Shown piece after piece: positions 1-8,642 of a stretch of 11,793 nt of DNA. Position numbers and translations under genes: made by a program. The stretch lies in assembly GCA_016187325.1 (NCBI GenBank), contig JACPJY010000025.1:1-11793 (forward strand), written 5' to 3'. This DNA comes from Rhodospirillales bacterium (lineage in GTDB: Bacteria; Pseudomonadota; Alphaproteobacteria; Rhodospirillales; Casp-alpha2). Numbering within the stretch: the first letter of the stretch is position 1; every line of letters begins with the position of its first letter. Below the pieces are notes generated by a model. It was given only the letters and a program-made list of their open reading frames with translations. It had not been told where the DNA came from and did not search any database.

Positions 1-1138
<1,138 letters not shown>

Positions 1139-1273
1139 GGCTTCCTCCTCTCCCGGGTTTTGGGACCGTTTATCGAATGATTACACATTGCCCAGGTTTG
1201 TCCATACGCGGCGAAACCGGCGCCGGGTTTCGGGCGCGCCTTGCGGTCCGGCTTACGCTCGACCGCGATCGGT

Positions 1274-1291
1274 CCCGGGGCGGGCCCCGGG
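1274..1291. repeat. GC-rich inverted repeat (hairpin) in divergent region
   Basis: CCCGGGG (1274-1280) and CCCCGGG (1285-1291) are perfect inverted copies around a CGGG loop. A second, smaller inverted repeat, GACCG-N4-CGGTC, abuts it at 1261-1274. No T-tract follows on either strand, so this is not a standard intrinsic terminator. It could be an operator, a leader hairpin or chance in high-GC DNA. Confidence 0.35.
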
Positions 1292-1346
1292 TGATCTCGT
1301 GGCGTTGCTGGGGCTGCCCCGTTTCGGGCCACTGGCGTTGCCCGCG

Positions 1347-1360
1347 TCACGTTTGCGTGA
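1347..1360. promoter_or_regulatory. Candidate operator: TCACG-N4-CGTGA inverted repeat
   Basis: A perfect 5-bp inverted repeat, TCACG TTTG CGTGA, lies about 20 bp upstream of the weak -35 candidate for the ligase-transporter operon. The geometry suits a dimeric helix-turn-helix regulator, but no regulator gene is in the window and the site does not match a consensus I can name. Chance occurrence is quite possible. Confidence 0.25.
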
Positions 1361-1379
1361 GGCCCGGGCGATCGATTAT

Positions 1380-1407
1380 TTCGACTTGAGGTTCAAGGCG
1401 GTATATG
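1380..1407 (+). promoter_or_regulatory. Weak sigma-70-like promoter candidate for the ligase-transporter operon
   Basis: TATATG (1402-1407) resembles a -10 element. With a 16-bp spacer the -35 hexamer would be TTCGAC (1380-1385), a poor match. The region is the most A/T-rich part of the gap and lies about 120 nt upstream of the first start codon, which is why it is listed. No other good pair was seen. Confidence 0.2.
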
Positions 1408-1525
1408 GCTTTTTAGTGATCGCGCCGCCGGCCCGTTTTACTTGCCGGGAGGCCGGGGAACGCGGGCGGCGGCGCCAAAAATTGCCTAGTCGGATGACGC
1501 GATGCGTTCTCGGGGAGAGATGACG

Positions 1526-3496
1526 ATGAGCGGCCAGGCGCCGGAAGCCGGGACCCTGGATACGATCCCGAAAATTCTCGTCGAGAACGCGCGGGTGCGC
1601 GGCGAAAAGCCCGCCAACCGCGAGAAGGATTTCGGCATCTGGCAGACTTGGAGCTGGGCCCAAGTCGCCACCGAGGTGCGGGCGCTGGCCTGCGGGTTCG
1701 TCACGCTCGGCCTGAAGCCCGGCGACAAGCTCGGCATCATCGGCGACAACCGGCCGCATCTCTATTGGGCGATGGTGGCCGCCCAGAGCATCGGCGCCGT
1801 CCCGGTGCCGGCCTATCAGGACTCGGTCGCCGACGAGATGCTGTACATCTTCGAACACGCCGAGGTCCGCTTCGCCGTCGTCGAGAACCAGGAACAGGTC
1901 GACAAGCTCCTTGAGATCAAGGACCGCGCGCTGCATCTTCAGACTATCATCTACGAGGAACCTCGCGGCCTGCAGCACTACGACCGGCCGTTCCTGCACC
2001 GCTACCGCGACGTCCAGGAGAAAGGCCGCGCCTTCGACGCCGCCAACCCGGGCTACTTCGACGACGCGGTCGCCCGCGGCAGCGGCTCCGACATCGCCAC
2101 CATGCTCTACACGTCGGGCACCACCGGCCGGCCGAAGGGCGTGATGCTGAGCTTCGACAACATCGTGATCACGGCCCGCAACTCGATCGCCCAGGACGGC
2201 CTGACCGAGAACGACGAGATGCTGGCGTATCTGCCGATGGCGTGGGTCGGCGATAACCTGTACTCGGTCGGCCAGGCCTACGCCGCCGGGTTCTGCGTCA
2301 GCTGCCCGGAAAGCACCGAAACCGTGCTCGAGGACCTGCGCGAGATCGGTCCCACCTATTTCTTCGCGCCGCCCCGCATCTTCGAGAGCATCCTGACTAC
2401 CGTGACCATCCGCATGGAAGACGCCGCCGCGATCAAGCGCAAGGCGTTCCACACCTTCATGGAGCACGCGCGGCGCGTCGGCACCCGCATCCTCGACGGC
2501 AAGCCGGTCGGGCTCATCGACCGGCTGCTCTACGCGGTCGGCCAGGTGCTGGTCTACGGGCCGTTGAAGAACGTGCTCGGGTTCTCGCGCATCCGCCTTG
2601 CCTACACCGCCGGCGAGGCGATCGGCCCCGACATCTTCGCGTTCTACCGTTCGCTCGGCATGAACGTGAAGCAGCTCTACGGCTCGACAGAGGCGTCGGT
2701 CTATATCACCACCCAGCCCGACGGCGACGTCCGGCCCGACACCGTCGGCCGGCCCGCCGACGGCGTCGAGGTCAAGATCACCGACGAGGGCGAGGTGATG
2801 TTCCGCTCGCCCGGCGTGTTCGTGGCCTATTACAAGAACGACGATGCGACGCGGGCGACCAAGACCGCCGACGGCTGGGTGCACACCGGCGACGCCGGCT
2901 ACTTCACCGATGGGCAGTTGAAGATCATCGATCGCGCCAAGGACGTGGGCAAGCTCAACGACGGCACCCTGTTCGCGCCGAAGTACCTCGAGAACAAGCT
3001 GAAGTTCTTCCCCTACATCAAGGAGGCGGTGACCTTCGGACACGGCCGCGACTACGCGGCGGCGATCATCAACATCGACCTCGAGGCGGTGGGCGACTGG
3101 GCCGAGCGGCGCAACATCGCCTACACCGGCTACACCGACCTCGCCCGCCAGCGGCCGGTGTACGAGCTGGTGCGCGACTGCGTTGCCAAGGTCAACGCCG
3201 ACCTCGCCAGGGACAGCCATCTCGCCGGCTCGCAGATCAAGCGGTTCCTGGTCCTGCACAAAGAGCTCGACGCCGACGACGGCGAGCTGACGCGCACCCG
3301 CAAGGTGCGGCGCTCGTTCGTCGCCGACAAGTACGGCCAGATCATCAAGGCGCTCTATTCCGGCACCGATCACTGCCCGGTCAAGGCCCTGGTCACCTTC
3401 GAGGACGGCCGCACCGCCACCATCGACGCCGATCTGCCGATCTGGGAGGCGCCGGGCGGCGCGGCGGCGGCCGCTCCGGCCCGGGCGGCGGAGTGA
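1526..3496 (+). CDS. Long-chain-type acyl-CoA synthetase (AMP-forming, COG1022-like)
   Basis: Cytoplasmic adenylate-forming ligase that makes an acyl-CoA from a carboxylic acid, ATP and CoA. At 656 residues it has a full set of motifs: the P-loop TSGTTGRPKG at 196-205, YGSTEA from Y385, GWVHTGD at 450-456, DRAKD at 469-473, and a C-terminal LTRTRKVRR with candidate catalytic lysine K593. The overall pattern, including the KLNDGTLFAPKYLENKLKF hinge region and a DKYGQIIKALYSG end, fits the FAA1/long-chain family rather than acetyl-CoA synthetase. In-frame ATGs occur at 1502, 1520 and 1526. I chose 1526 because GGGGAGAG (1512-1519) then has 6-nt spacing, whereas 1520 directly abuts it. It is the first gene of the operon, 4 nt before livG. 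Linkage to an importer suggests it activates the imported acid; the substrate is not readable from sequence. Confidence 0.93.
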   Translation: MSGQAPEAGTLDTIPKILVENARVRGEKPANREKDFGIWQTWSWAQVATEVRALACGFVTLGLKPGDKLGIIGDNRPHLYWAMVAAQSIGAVPVPAYQDSVADEMLYIFEHAEVRFAVVENQEQVDKLLEIKDRALHLQTIIYEEPRGLQHYDRPFLHRYRDVQEKGRAFDAANPGYFDDAVARGSGSDIATMLYTSGTTGRPKGVMLSFDNIVITARNSIAQDGLTENDEMLAYLPMAWVGDNLYSVGQAYAAGFCVSCPESTETVLEDLREIGPTYFFAPPRIFESILTTVTIRMEDAAAIKRKAFHTFMEHARRVGTRILDGKPVGLIDRLLYAVGQVLVYGPLKNVLGFSRIRLAYTAGEAIGPDIFAFYRSLGMNVKQLYGSTEASVYITTQPDGDVRPDTVGRPADGVEVKITDEGEVMFRSPGVFVAYYKNDDATRATKTADGWVHTGDAGYFTDGQLKIIDRAKDVGKLNDGTLFAPKYLENKLKFFPYIKEAVTFGHGRDYAAAIINIDLEAVGDWAERRNIAYTGYTDLARQRPVYELVRDCVAKVNADLARDSHLAGSQIKRFLVLHKELDADDGELTRTRKVRRSFVADKYGQIIKALYSGTDHCPVKALVTFEDGRTATIDADLPIWEAPGGAAAAAPARAAE

Positions 3497-3500
3497 GGCG

Positions 3501-4301
3501 TTGGCATCCTCGATGAGCCCGCGCAACAAGATCGGCGACGTGCTGCTCGCCGTCGACGGCGTCAGCATCTCGTTCGGCGGCGTCCGGGCGCTCGACAAGG
3601 TCAGCTTCGACGTGCGCGCCCATGAGATCCTGGCGATCATCGGCCCCAACGGCGCCGGCAAGAGCTCGATGCTCAACTGCATCAACGGCTTCTACCACCC
3701 GCAGGAAGGCTCGATCACGTTCAAGGGCCAGCGGCGCCGGCAGATGCAGACCCACGAGGCGGCGCTTCAGGGCATCGCACGCACGTTCCAGAACATCGCG
3801 CTGTTCAAGGGCATGTCGACGCTCGACAACATCATGACCGGGCGCAACCTGAAAATGAAAAGGAACTTCCTGTGGCAAGCGCTTTACTTCGGCCCGGCGC
3901 TTCGGGAGGAGCTCGAGCACCGCGCCGTAGTCGAGAACGTCATCGACTTCCTGGAGATAGAATCGATCCGCAAGACCCCGGTCGGGCGGCTGCCCTACGG
4001 CCTGCAGAAGCGCGTCGAATTGGGGCGCGCGCTCGCCGCCGAGCCGGACCTATTGCTGCTTGATGAGCCGATGGCCGGCATGAATTACGAGGAGAAGGAG
4101 GACATGGTCCGCTTCATCCTCGACGTCAACGACGAGTTCGGCACCACCATCGTGCTGATCGAGCACGACATGAGCGTGGTGATGGACATCTCGGACCGGG
4201 TGGTGGTGCTCGACTACGGCCGCAAGATCGCCGAGGGGACGCCGGACCAAGTGCGCGTCAACCAGGACGTCATCGACGCCTACCTCGGCGTCGGCCACTG
4301 A
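3501..4301 (+). CDS. livG: LIV-family ABC transporter ATP-binding protein LivG
   Basis: One of two ATPases that power a HAAT/branched-chain-amino-acid-type importer from the cytoplasmic face. Its 266 residues contain Walker A GPNGAGKS at 48-55, a Q-loop in ARTFQNIALF, Walker B LLLLDE ending at D188-E189, and a switch histidine in IEHDMS (H222). The ABC signature is atypical, LPYGLQKR starting at L164, where LivG proteins usually read close to LAYGQQR and the general consensus is LSGGQ. The C-terminal VLDYGRKIAEGTP and DAYLG tail is characteristic of LivG. The start is TTG 3501 with GGAG (3490-3493) at 7 nt. ATG 3513 is an alternative, but it has worse Shine-Dalgarno spacing. Its position directly after the synthetase and before livH indicates co-transcription. 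Confidence 0.95.
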   Translation: MASSMSPRNKIGDVLLAVDGVSISFGGVRALDKVSFDVRAHEILAIIGPNGAGKSSMLNCINGFYHPQEGSITFKGQRRRQMQTHEAALQGIARTFQNIALFKGMSTLDNIMTGRNLKMKRNFLWQALYFGPALREELEHRAVVENVIDFLEIESIRKTPVGRLPYGLQKRVELGRALAAEPDLLLLDEPMAGMNYEEKEDMVRFILDVNDEFGTTIVLIEHDMSVVMDISDRVVVLDYGRKIAEGTPDQVRVNQDVIDAYLGVGH

Positions 4302-4320
4302 GGAACGGGGAAGCTGTCGC

Positions 4321-5256
4321 ATGGATCTATGGAATGTCCTGTTCGTGGCGCCGTTCGCCGACATGATCGGGAGTCCGCGGTTCCTGCTCGAGGTGATCAT
4401 CGGCGGCCTGCTCACCGGCGTCATGTATTCGCTGGTGGCGCTCGGGTTCGTGCTGATCTTCAAGGCCTCCGGCGTGTTCAACTTCGCGCAAGGCGCGATG
4501 GTGCTGTTCGCGGCCCTCACCCTGGTCGGCCTGCTGGAGCACGGCGTGCAAGTCTTGTTCGCGCTTGCCGCCACCGGCATCATCATGGTGCTGCTGGCGA
4601 TCGCGATCGAGCGGCTGATCCTGAGCCCACTGGTTAACCAGGAAGGCATTATCCTGTTCATGGCCACCATCGGACTCGATTTCGTGCTGCGCGGCGCCGG
4701 ACAGATTGCCTGGGGTTCGAACGTCAAGCCATTGGACGTCGGCATCCCCGACAAGCCGTTCGAGGTCGCCGGCATCCTGCTCAACTCGTTCGACCTGTTC
4801 GCGGCCGCCATCGCCGCCGTGCTGGTCACCGTGCTGGCGGTGTTCTTCCAGAAGACCGGCGTCGGCCGCGCCTTGCGCGCCGTCGCCGACGACCACCAGG
4901 CGGCGCTCAGCGTCGGCATCCCGCTGCGCACGATCTGGGCCATCGTGTGGTCGGTGGCCGGGATCGTGGGGCTGGTCGCCGGCATCATGTGGGGCGCCAA
5001 GTCGGGGGTGCAGTTCTCGCTGTCGCTGATCGCGCTGAAGGCGCTGCCGGTGCTGATCCTCGGCGGCTTCACGTCGGTGCCGGGCGCCATCATCGGCGGC
5101 CTGATCATCGGCGTCGGCGAGAAGATCGCGGAAATCTACTGGGCGCCGCCGTTCGGCGGCGCCATCGAGAACTGGTTCGCCTATATGCTGGCGCTGGTGT
5201 TCCTGCTGTTCCGGCCGCAGGGGTTGTTCGGCGAGCGCATCATCGAAAGGGTGTGA
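4321..5256 (+). CDS. livH: LIV-family ABC transporter permease LivH
   Basis: Inner-membrane permease that forms the translocation path together with LivM. The 311-residue product is strongly hydrophobic with about eight membrane segments by eye. It carries the LivH hallmarks: GVMYSLVALGFVLIFKASGV followed by FNFAQGAM (residues 33-60), and the cytoplasmic coupling loop GRALRAVADDHQAALSVGI in the second half. The C-terminus, LLFRPQGLFGE, is also typical. The ATG at 4321 is preceded by GGGGAAG (4307-4313) at 7-nt spacing. It follows livG by 19 nt and precedes livM by 5 nt. Family membership is certain; substrate is not, since these permeases serve amino acids, amides, urea and aromatic or aliphatic acids. 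Confidence 0.96.
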   Translation: MDLWNVLFVAPFADMIGSPRFLLEVIIGGLLTGVMYSLVALGFVLIFKASGVFNFAQGAMVLFAALTLVGLLEHGVQVLFALAATGIIMVLLAIAIERLILSPLVNQEGIILFMATIGLDFVLRGAGQIAWGSNVKPLDVGIPDKPFEVAGILLNSFDLFAAAIAAVLVTVLAVFFQKTGVGRALRAVADDHQAALSVGIPLRTIWAIVWSVAGIVGLVAGIMWGAKSGVQFSLSLIALKALPVLILGGFTSVPGAIIGGLIIGVGEKIAEIYWAPPFGGAIENWFAYMLALVFLLFRPQGLFGERIIERV

Positions 5257-5261
5257 CGGCG

Positions 5262-6338
5262 ATGCTTTACCGCGAAGCCGGGCAATTCAAGACCAGCTAC
5301 GCCGCCGACCAGGCGATGTTCCCGATCATCCAGGACCGGGCGTTCATCGCGATGGTGCTGATCATCGCCTACGGGGTGGTGCCGTTCTGGGCCAACGAAT
5401 ACTGGTTGCAGGCGGTGATCATCCCGTTCCTGATCTTCGCGCTGGCCGCCGTCGGCCTCAATCTGCTCACCGGCTACGCCGGCCAGCTCAGCCTCGGCAC
5501 CGGCGCCTTCATGGCCGTCGGGGCGTATGCCACCTACAAGATCACCACCATCTATCCCGACATCAACATCCTGGTGGTGTTTTTGATGTCGGGGCTGATC
5601 GCGGCGGGGGTCGGCATGGTCTTCGGCGTCCCGTCGCTCCGCATCAAGGGGTTCTATCTCGCGGTGGCGACGCTGGCGGCGCAGTTCTTCATCCAGTGGC
5701 TGTTCAACAAGGTCGGTTGGTTCTTCAACTACAACCCGTCGGGCACCATCATCGCGCCACCGCGCACCGTGTTCGGCGTCATGGTCGCCGGTCCCGAGGC
5801 GACGGCCCAGGTGCGCTATTTCGTGGCGCTGGTCTTCCTCACCGTCGGCACGGTGATCGCCAAGAATCTGGTGCGCGGCCGCGTCGGGCGCGCCTGGATG
5901 GCGATCCGCGACCGCGACATCGCCGCCGAGATCATCGGCATCCAGCCCTTGCAGACGAAGCTCTTGGCGTTCGGCATATCGTCGTTCTACTGCGGCGTCG
6001 CCGGCGCCCTGAGCGTGTTCCTGTGGCTGGGCAGCGCCGAGACCGAGGCGTTCGACATCAATGTCTCGTTCCAGGTGCTGTTTATGATCATCATCGGCGG
6101 ACTCGGCAGCATCCTGGGATCGATCCTGGGTGCGGCGTTCATTACCCTGGTGCCGATCTTCCTCACCAACGCGCCGGCGTTGCTCAACATTCCGTTCCCG
6201 ACCGATCTGTCGAAACACATCGAGGAGATCATCTTCGGCGGCCTGATCATCCTGTTCCTGATCGCCGAGCCCAACGGCATGGCGCGGCTGTGGCAGATCG
6301 GCAAGGAGAAGCTGAGGCGGTGGCCGTTCCCCTACTGA
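5262..6338 (+). CDS. livM: LIV-family ABC transporter permease LivM
   Basis: Second inner-membrane permease of the importer, 358 residues. It has the diagnostic GLNLLTGYAGQLSLGTGAF block near residues 65-85, SLRIKGFYLAVATLAAQF, a coupling loop GRAWMAIRDRDIAAEIIGI, and a conserved IIGGLGSILGSILGAAF segment near the end. The N-terminal 35 or so residues are hydrophilic before the first membrane span. The same frame is open upstream from 4947 inside livH, but ATG 5262 is where LivM homology begins and it has AAAGGG at 5246-5251. It starts 5 nt after the livH stop. The 115-nt gap after it is the longest inside the operon. Confidence 0.96.
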   Translation: MLYREAGQFKTSYAADQAMFPIIQDRAFIAMVLIIAYGVVPFWANEYWLQAVIIPFLIFALAAVGLNLLTGYAGQLSLGTGAFMAVGAYATYKITTIYPDINILVVFLMSGLIAAGVGMVFGVPSLRIKGFYLAVATLAAQFFIQWLFNKVGWFFNYNPSGTIIAPPRTVFGVMVAGPEATAQVRYFVALVFLTVGTVIAKNLVRGRVGRAWMAIRDRDIAAEIIGIQPLQTKLLAFGISSFYCGVAGALSVFLWLGSAETEAFDINVSFQVLFMIIIGGLGSILGSILGAAFITLVPIFLTNAPALLNIPFPTDLSKHIEEIIFGGLIILFLIAEPNGMARLWQIGKEKLRRWPFPY

Positions 6339-6448
6339 CCCGGGGTGCGCCGCCGAGCGCGTTGGCGTGTCGCCGGCCGCGTGTTAATGTCGAAGGCGAA
6401 AAAACCAATGAGAAGCCGGCAACGGCCCGCTTAACCCAAGGGAGACCC

Positions 6449-6457
6449 ATGACATGA
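6449..6457 (+). other. Two-codon minimal ORF overlapping the binding-protein start codon
   Basis: ATG ACA TGA at 6449-6457 encodes Met-Thr-stop, and its TGA overlaps the ATG (6454-6456) of the binding-protein gene. A shared Shine-Dalgarno, AAGGGAG (6438-6444), is 4 nt from the first ATG and 9 nt from the second. It could tune initiation at the downstream gene or simply be a by-product of adjacent ATGs. There is no direct evidence that it is translated. Confidence 0.25.
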
Positions 6458-7770
6458 AGTTCCGCACACTTTTCCTGGGCGTCGTCGGCGCTGCCGTCGG
6501 TGTGACCGGCATCGCCGGCGTCAAGGCCGCGTTCGCCGATGAGCAGTTCATCCCGATGCTGGTCTACCGCACCGGCCCTTATGCGCCGAGCGGCATCCCG
6601 GTGGCCAACGGCTTCAGGGACTATTACACCCTCGTCAACAAGCGCGACGGCGGCATCAACGGCGTCAAGATCGCGTTCGAGGAATGCGAGACCCAGTACA
6701 ACACCAAGCTTGGCGTCGAGTGCTATGAGAAGCTGAAGGGTAAGGGTCAGACCGGCGCGTCGCTCATCAATCCGTATTCGACCGGCATCACCTACCAGCT
6801 GATCCCGAAGGCGCCGGTGGACAAGGTGCCGATCCTGTCCATGGGCTACGGCCAGACGGCGTCTGCCGACGGGCGGGTGTTCGAGTGGGTGTTCAACTTC
6901 CCGACCACCTATTGGAGTCAGGCCTCGGCCTTCATCAAGTACGTCGCCCACGAGGAAAAGGGCTACGACAAGCTGAAGGGCAAGAAGATCGTCCACATCT
7001 ACCACAACTCGGCCTATGGCAAGGAAGCCAATCCGACGCTGGAGGCGCTCGCCAAGCGCTACGGCTACAAGCTGACGCTGCTCGCCGTCGACCATCCGGG
7101 CCAGGAGCAGAAGGCGACGTGGCTGCAGGTGCGCCGTCTTAATCCGGACTGGATCTTCATGTCCGGCTGGGGCGTCATGAACCAGGTCGCGGTCAAGGAG
7201 GCCGGCGGCATCAACTACCCGATGGAGAAATTCGTCGGCAACTGGTGGTCCGGCACCGACGCCGACGTGAAGCCCGCGGGCACCGGCGCCAAGGGCTACA
7301 AGTCGGCGACCTTCCACGGCGCCGGCAGCGGCTTCAAGGTGCACGCCGACATCCTCAAGCACGTCTACGGCGGCGACGCCGCGAAGGCGAAAGAGAACAA
7401 CATCGGCGAGGTGCTCTACAACCGCGGCGTCGTCAACGCCATGTTCGGAGTCGAGGCGATCCGCACCGCCATGGGCAAGTTCGGCAACAAGGCGATGACC
7501 GGCGAGCAGGTGCGTTGGGGTCTCGAGAACCTGAACCTCACCAAGGCGCGGTTGAAGGAGCTCGGCATGGACGGCTTCACCGCCCCGGTGAAGGTGTCGT
7601 GCGCAGACCACGAAACGGGCGGCCCGGTGCTGTTCCAGCAATGGGACGGCAACGCGTGGAAGGTCATCGGCAAGCCGTTGTCGCCGATGGTTGACGTGGT
7701 GCGGCCGATGATCGAGAAGGCGGCCGCCGACTACGCCAAGGAAAACAAGATCACGCCGCGTAGCTGCTAG
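6454..7770 (+). CDS. Periplasmic substrate-binding protein of LIV-type ABC importer (Peripla_BP_6-like)
   Basis: Secreted protein that captures the substrate in the periplasm and delivers it to LivHM. The 438-residue product begins with a clear signal peptide: MKFR, a hydrophobic core to about residue 23, then an AFA-D cleavage site after A28. The mature protein is a type I periplasmic-binding fold of the leucine-binding family, with IPMLVYRTGPYAPSGIPVAN, a GGINGVKI strand, IVHIYHNSAYGKEANPTLEA and PDWIFMSGWGVMNQ. It is the LivK/LivJ equivalent by position, but its residues do not tell me that it binds amino acids, so no symbol is given. Shine-Dalgarno AAGGGAG (6438-6444) supports ATG 6454. 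It lies between livM and livF. The linked CoA ligases favour a carboxylic-acid ligand; that is inference. Confidence 0.93.
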   Translation: MKFRTLFLGVVGAAVGVTGIAGVKAAFADEQFIPMLVYRTGPYAPSGIPVANGFRDYYTLVNKRDGGINGVKIAFEECETQYNTKLGVECYEKLKGKGQTGASLINPYSTGITYQLIPKAPVDKVPILSMGYGQTASADGRVFEWVFNFPTTYWSQASAFIKYVAHEEKGYDKLKGKKIVHIYHNSAYGKEANPTLEALAKRYGYKLTLLAVDHPGQEQKATWLQVRRLNPDWIFMSGWGVMNQVAVKEAGGINYPMEKFVGNWWSGTDADVKPAGTGAKGYKSATFHGAGSGFKVHADILKHVYGGDAAKAKENNIGEVLYNRGVVNAMFGVEAIRTAMGKFGNKAMTGEQVRWGLENLNLTKARLKELGMDGFTAPVKVSCADHETGGPVLFQQWDGNAWKVIGKPLSPMVDVVRPMIEKAAADYAKENKITPRSC

Positions 7771-7774
7771 AACC

Positions 7775-8620
7775 ATGACGTCGCAAAGCGGACGCCAAGA
7801 AGCCGCGGCGACCGACGCGGCGCGACCCCTCCTGACGGTCAACAACATCGAGGTCATCTACGACCACGTGATCCTGGTGTTGAAGGGGGTATCGCTGGAG
7901 GTTCCCGAGGGGGGCATCGTCGCCCTTCTCGGGGCCAACGGCGCCGGCAAGACGACGACGCTGAAAGCGATCTCGAACCTGCTCCGGGCCGAGCGCGGCG
8001 AGGTCACCAAGGGCTCCATCGAATGCATGGGCGAACGGGTCGACCGCCTCAGCCCCAACGACTTGGTGCGGCGCGGCGTCATCCAGGTTATGGAAGGCCG
8101 CCATTGCTTCGAGCACCTGACGGTCGAGGAGAACCTGCTCACCGGCGCCTACACCCGCCGCGACGGGCGGGCCAAGGTCCGTGCGGACCTGGAAAAGGTC
8201 TACCACTACTTCCCGCGCCTCAAGGAACGCCGCGACGCGCAGGCCGGCTATGCGTCGGGCGGCGAGCAGCAGATGACCGCCATCGGCCGCGCCTTGATGG
8301 CGAACCCGAAGATGATCCTTTTGGACGAGCCCTCGATGGGCCTCGCCCCGCAACTGGTCGAGGAGATCTTCGAGATCGTCGAGACCCTCAACAAAAAGGA
8401 AGGCGTCAGCATCCTGCTGGCCGAGCAGAACACCATGGCGGCGTTGAAGGTAGCCGACTACGGCTACATCCTCGAGAACGGCCGCGTCGTCATGGACGGC
8501 GAGGCCGAGGACTTGCGCCAGAACGAGGACGTCAAGGAATTCTATTTGGGCCTCAGCTCCAGCGGCCGCCGCAGCTTCCGCGACGTCAAGCACTACCGGC
8601 GCCGCAAGCGCTGGCTGTGA
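7775..8620 (+). CDS. livF: LIV-family ABC transporter ATP-binding protein LivF
   Basis: Second ATPase of the importer, pairing with LivG. The 281 residues contain Walker A GANGAGKT at 53-60, VMEGRHCFEHLTVEEN in the Q-loop region, the signature ASGGEQQ at 160-166, Walker B MILLDEPS with D184-E185, and LAEQN at 215-219, where glutamine replaces the switch histidine as is usual in LivF. About 18 polar residues precede the conserved LLTVNNIEVIYDHV start, and a basic tail rich in Arg/Lys follows the usual end. The start ATG is 4 nt after the preceding stop and has no obvious Shine-Dalgarno, so translation probably depends on coupling to the binding-protein gene. LivF following the binding-protein gene is a common order in such operons. 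Confidence 0.95.
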   Translation: MTSQSGRQEAAATDAARPLLTVNNIEVIYDHVILVLKGVSLEVPEGGIVALLGANGAGKTTTLKAISNLLRAERGEVTKGSIECMGERVDRLSPNDLVRRGVIQVMEGRHCFEHLTVEENLLTGAYTRRDGRAKVRADLEKVYHYFPRLKERRDAQAGYASGGEQQMTAIGRALMANPKMILLDEPSMGLAPQLVEEIFEIVETLNKKEGVSILLAEQNTMAALKVADYGYILENGRVVMDGEAEDLRQNEDVKEFYLGLSSSGRRSFRDVKHYRRRKRWL

Positions 8621-8642
8621 CGGGCCTAGGGGCCGGCGGACG

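Larger units (their letters stand above)
1139..1525. other. Divergent intergenic region between acnA and the ligase-transporter operon
   Basis: This gap of 387 bases must carry the start signals for acnA (leftward) and the operon (rightward). Open frames here have no family features or coding bias that I can recognise. It holds a GC-rich inverted repeat (1274-1291), a smaller 14-bp inverted repeat (1347-1360) and a weak rightward promoter candidate (1380-1407). On the minus strand TGGACA (1203-1198) and an AT-rich stretch near 1170-1185 could serve acnA, but the spacing is poor, so I do not call a promoter there. Confidence 0.6.

Noticed and set aside
1376..3685. Very long minus-strand open frame (769 codons) opposite the acyl-CoA synthetase
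   Set aside because: It mirrors a gene with complete family motifs, has composition typical of the antisense of GC-rich coding DNA (many Val, Asp, Arg, Gly, His repeats) and shows no recognisable domain.
4050..5108. Minus-strand open frame of 352 codons opposite livG/livH
   Set aside because: It is opposite clear transporter genes and rich in Ser, Thr, Pro and Met with no family features, so it is a shadow frame.
4947..5261. Upstream extension of livM inside livH
   Set aside because: LivM homology begins at ATG 5262. The upstream part is an Arg/Gly-rich out-of-frame reading of livH.
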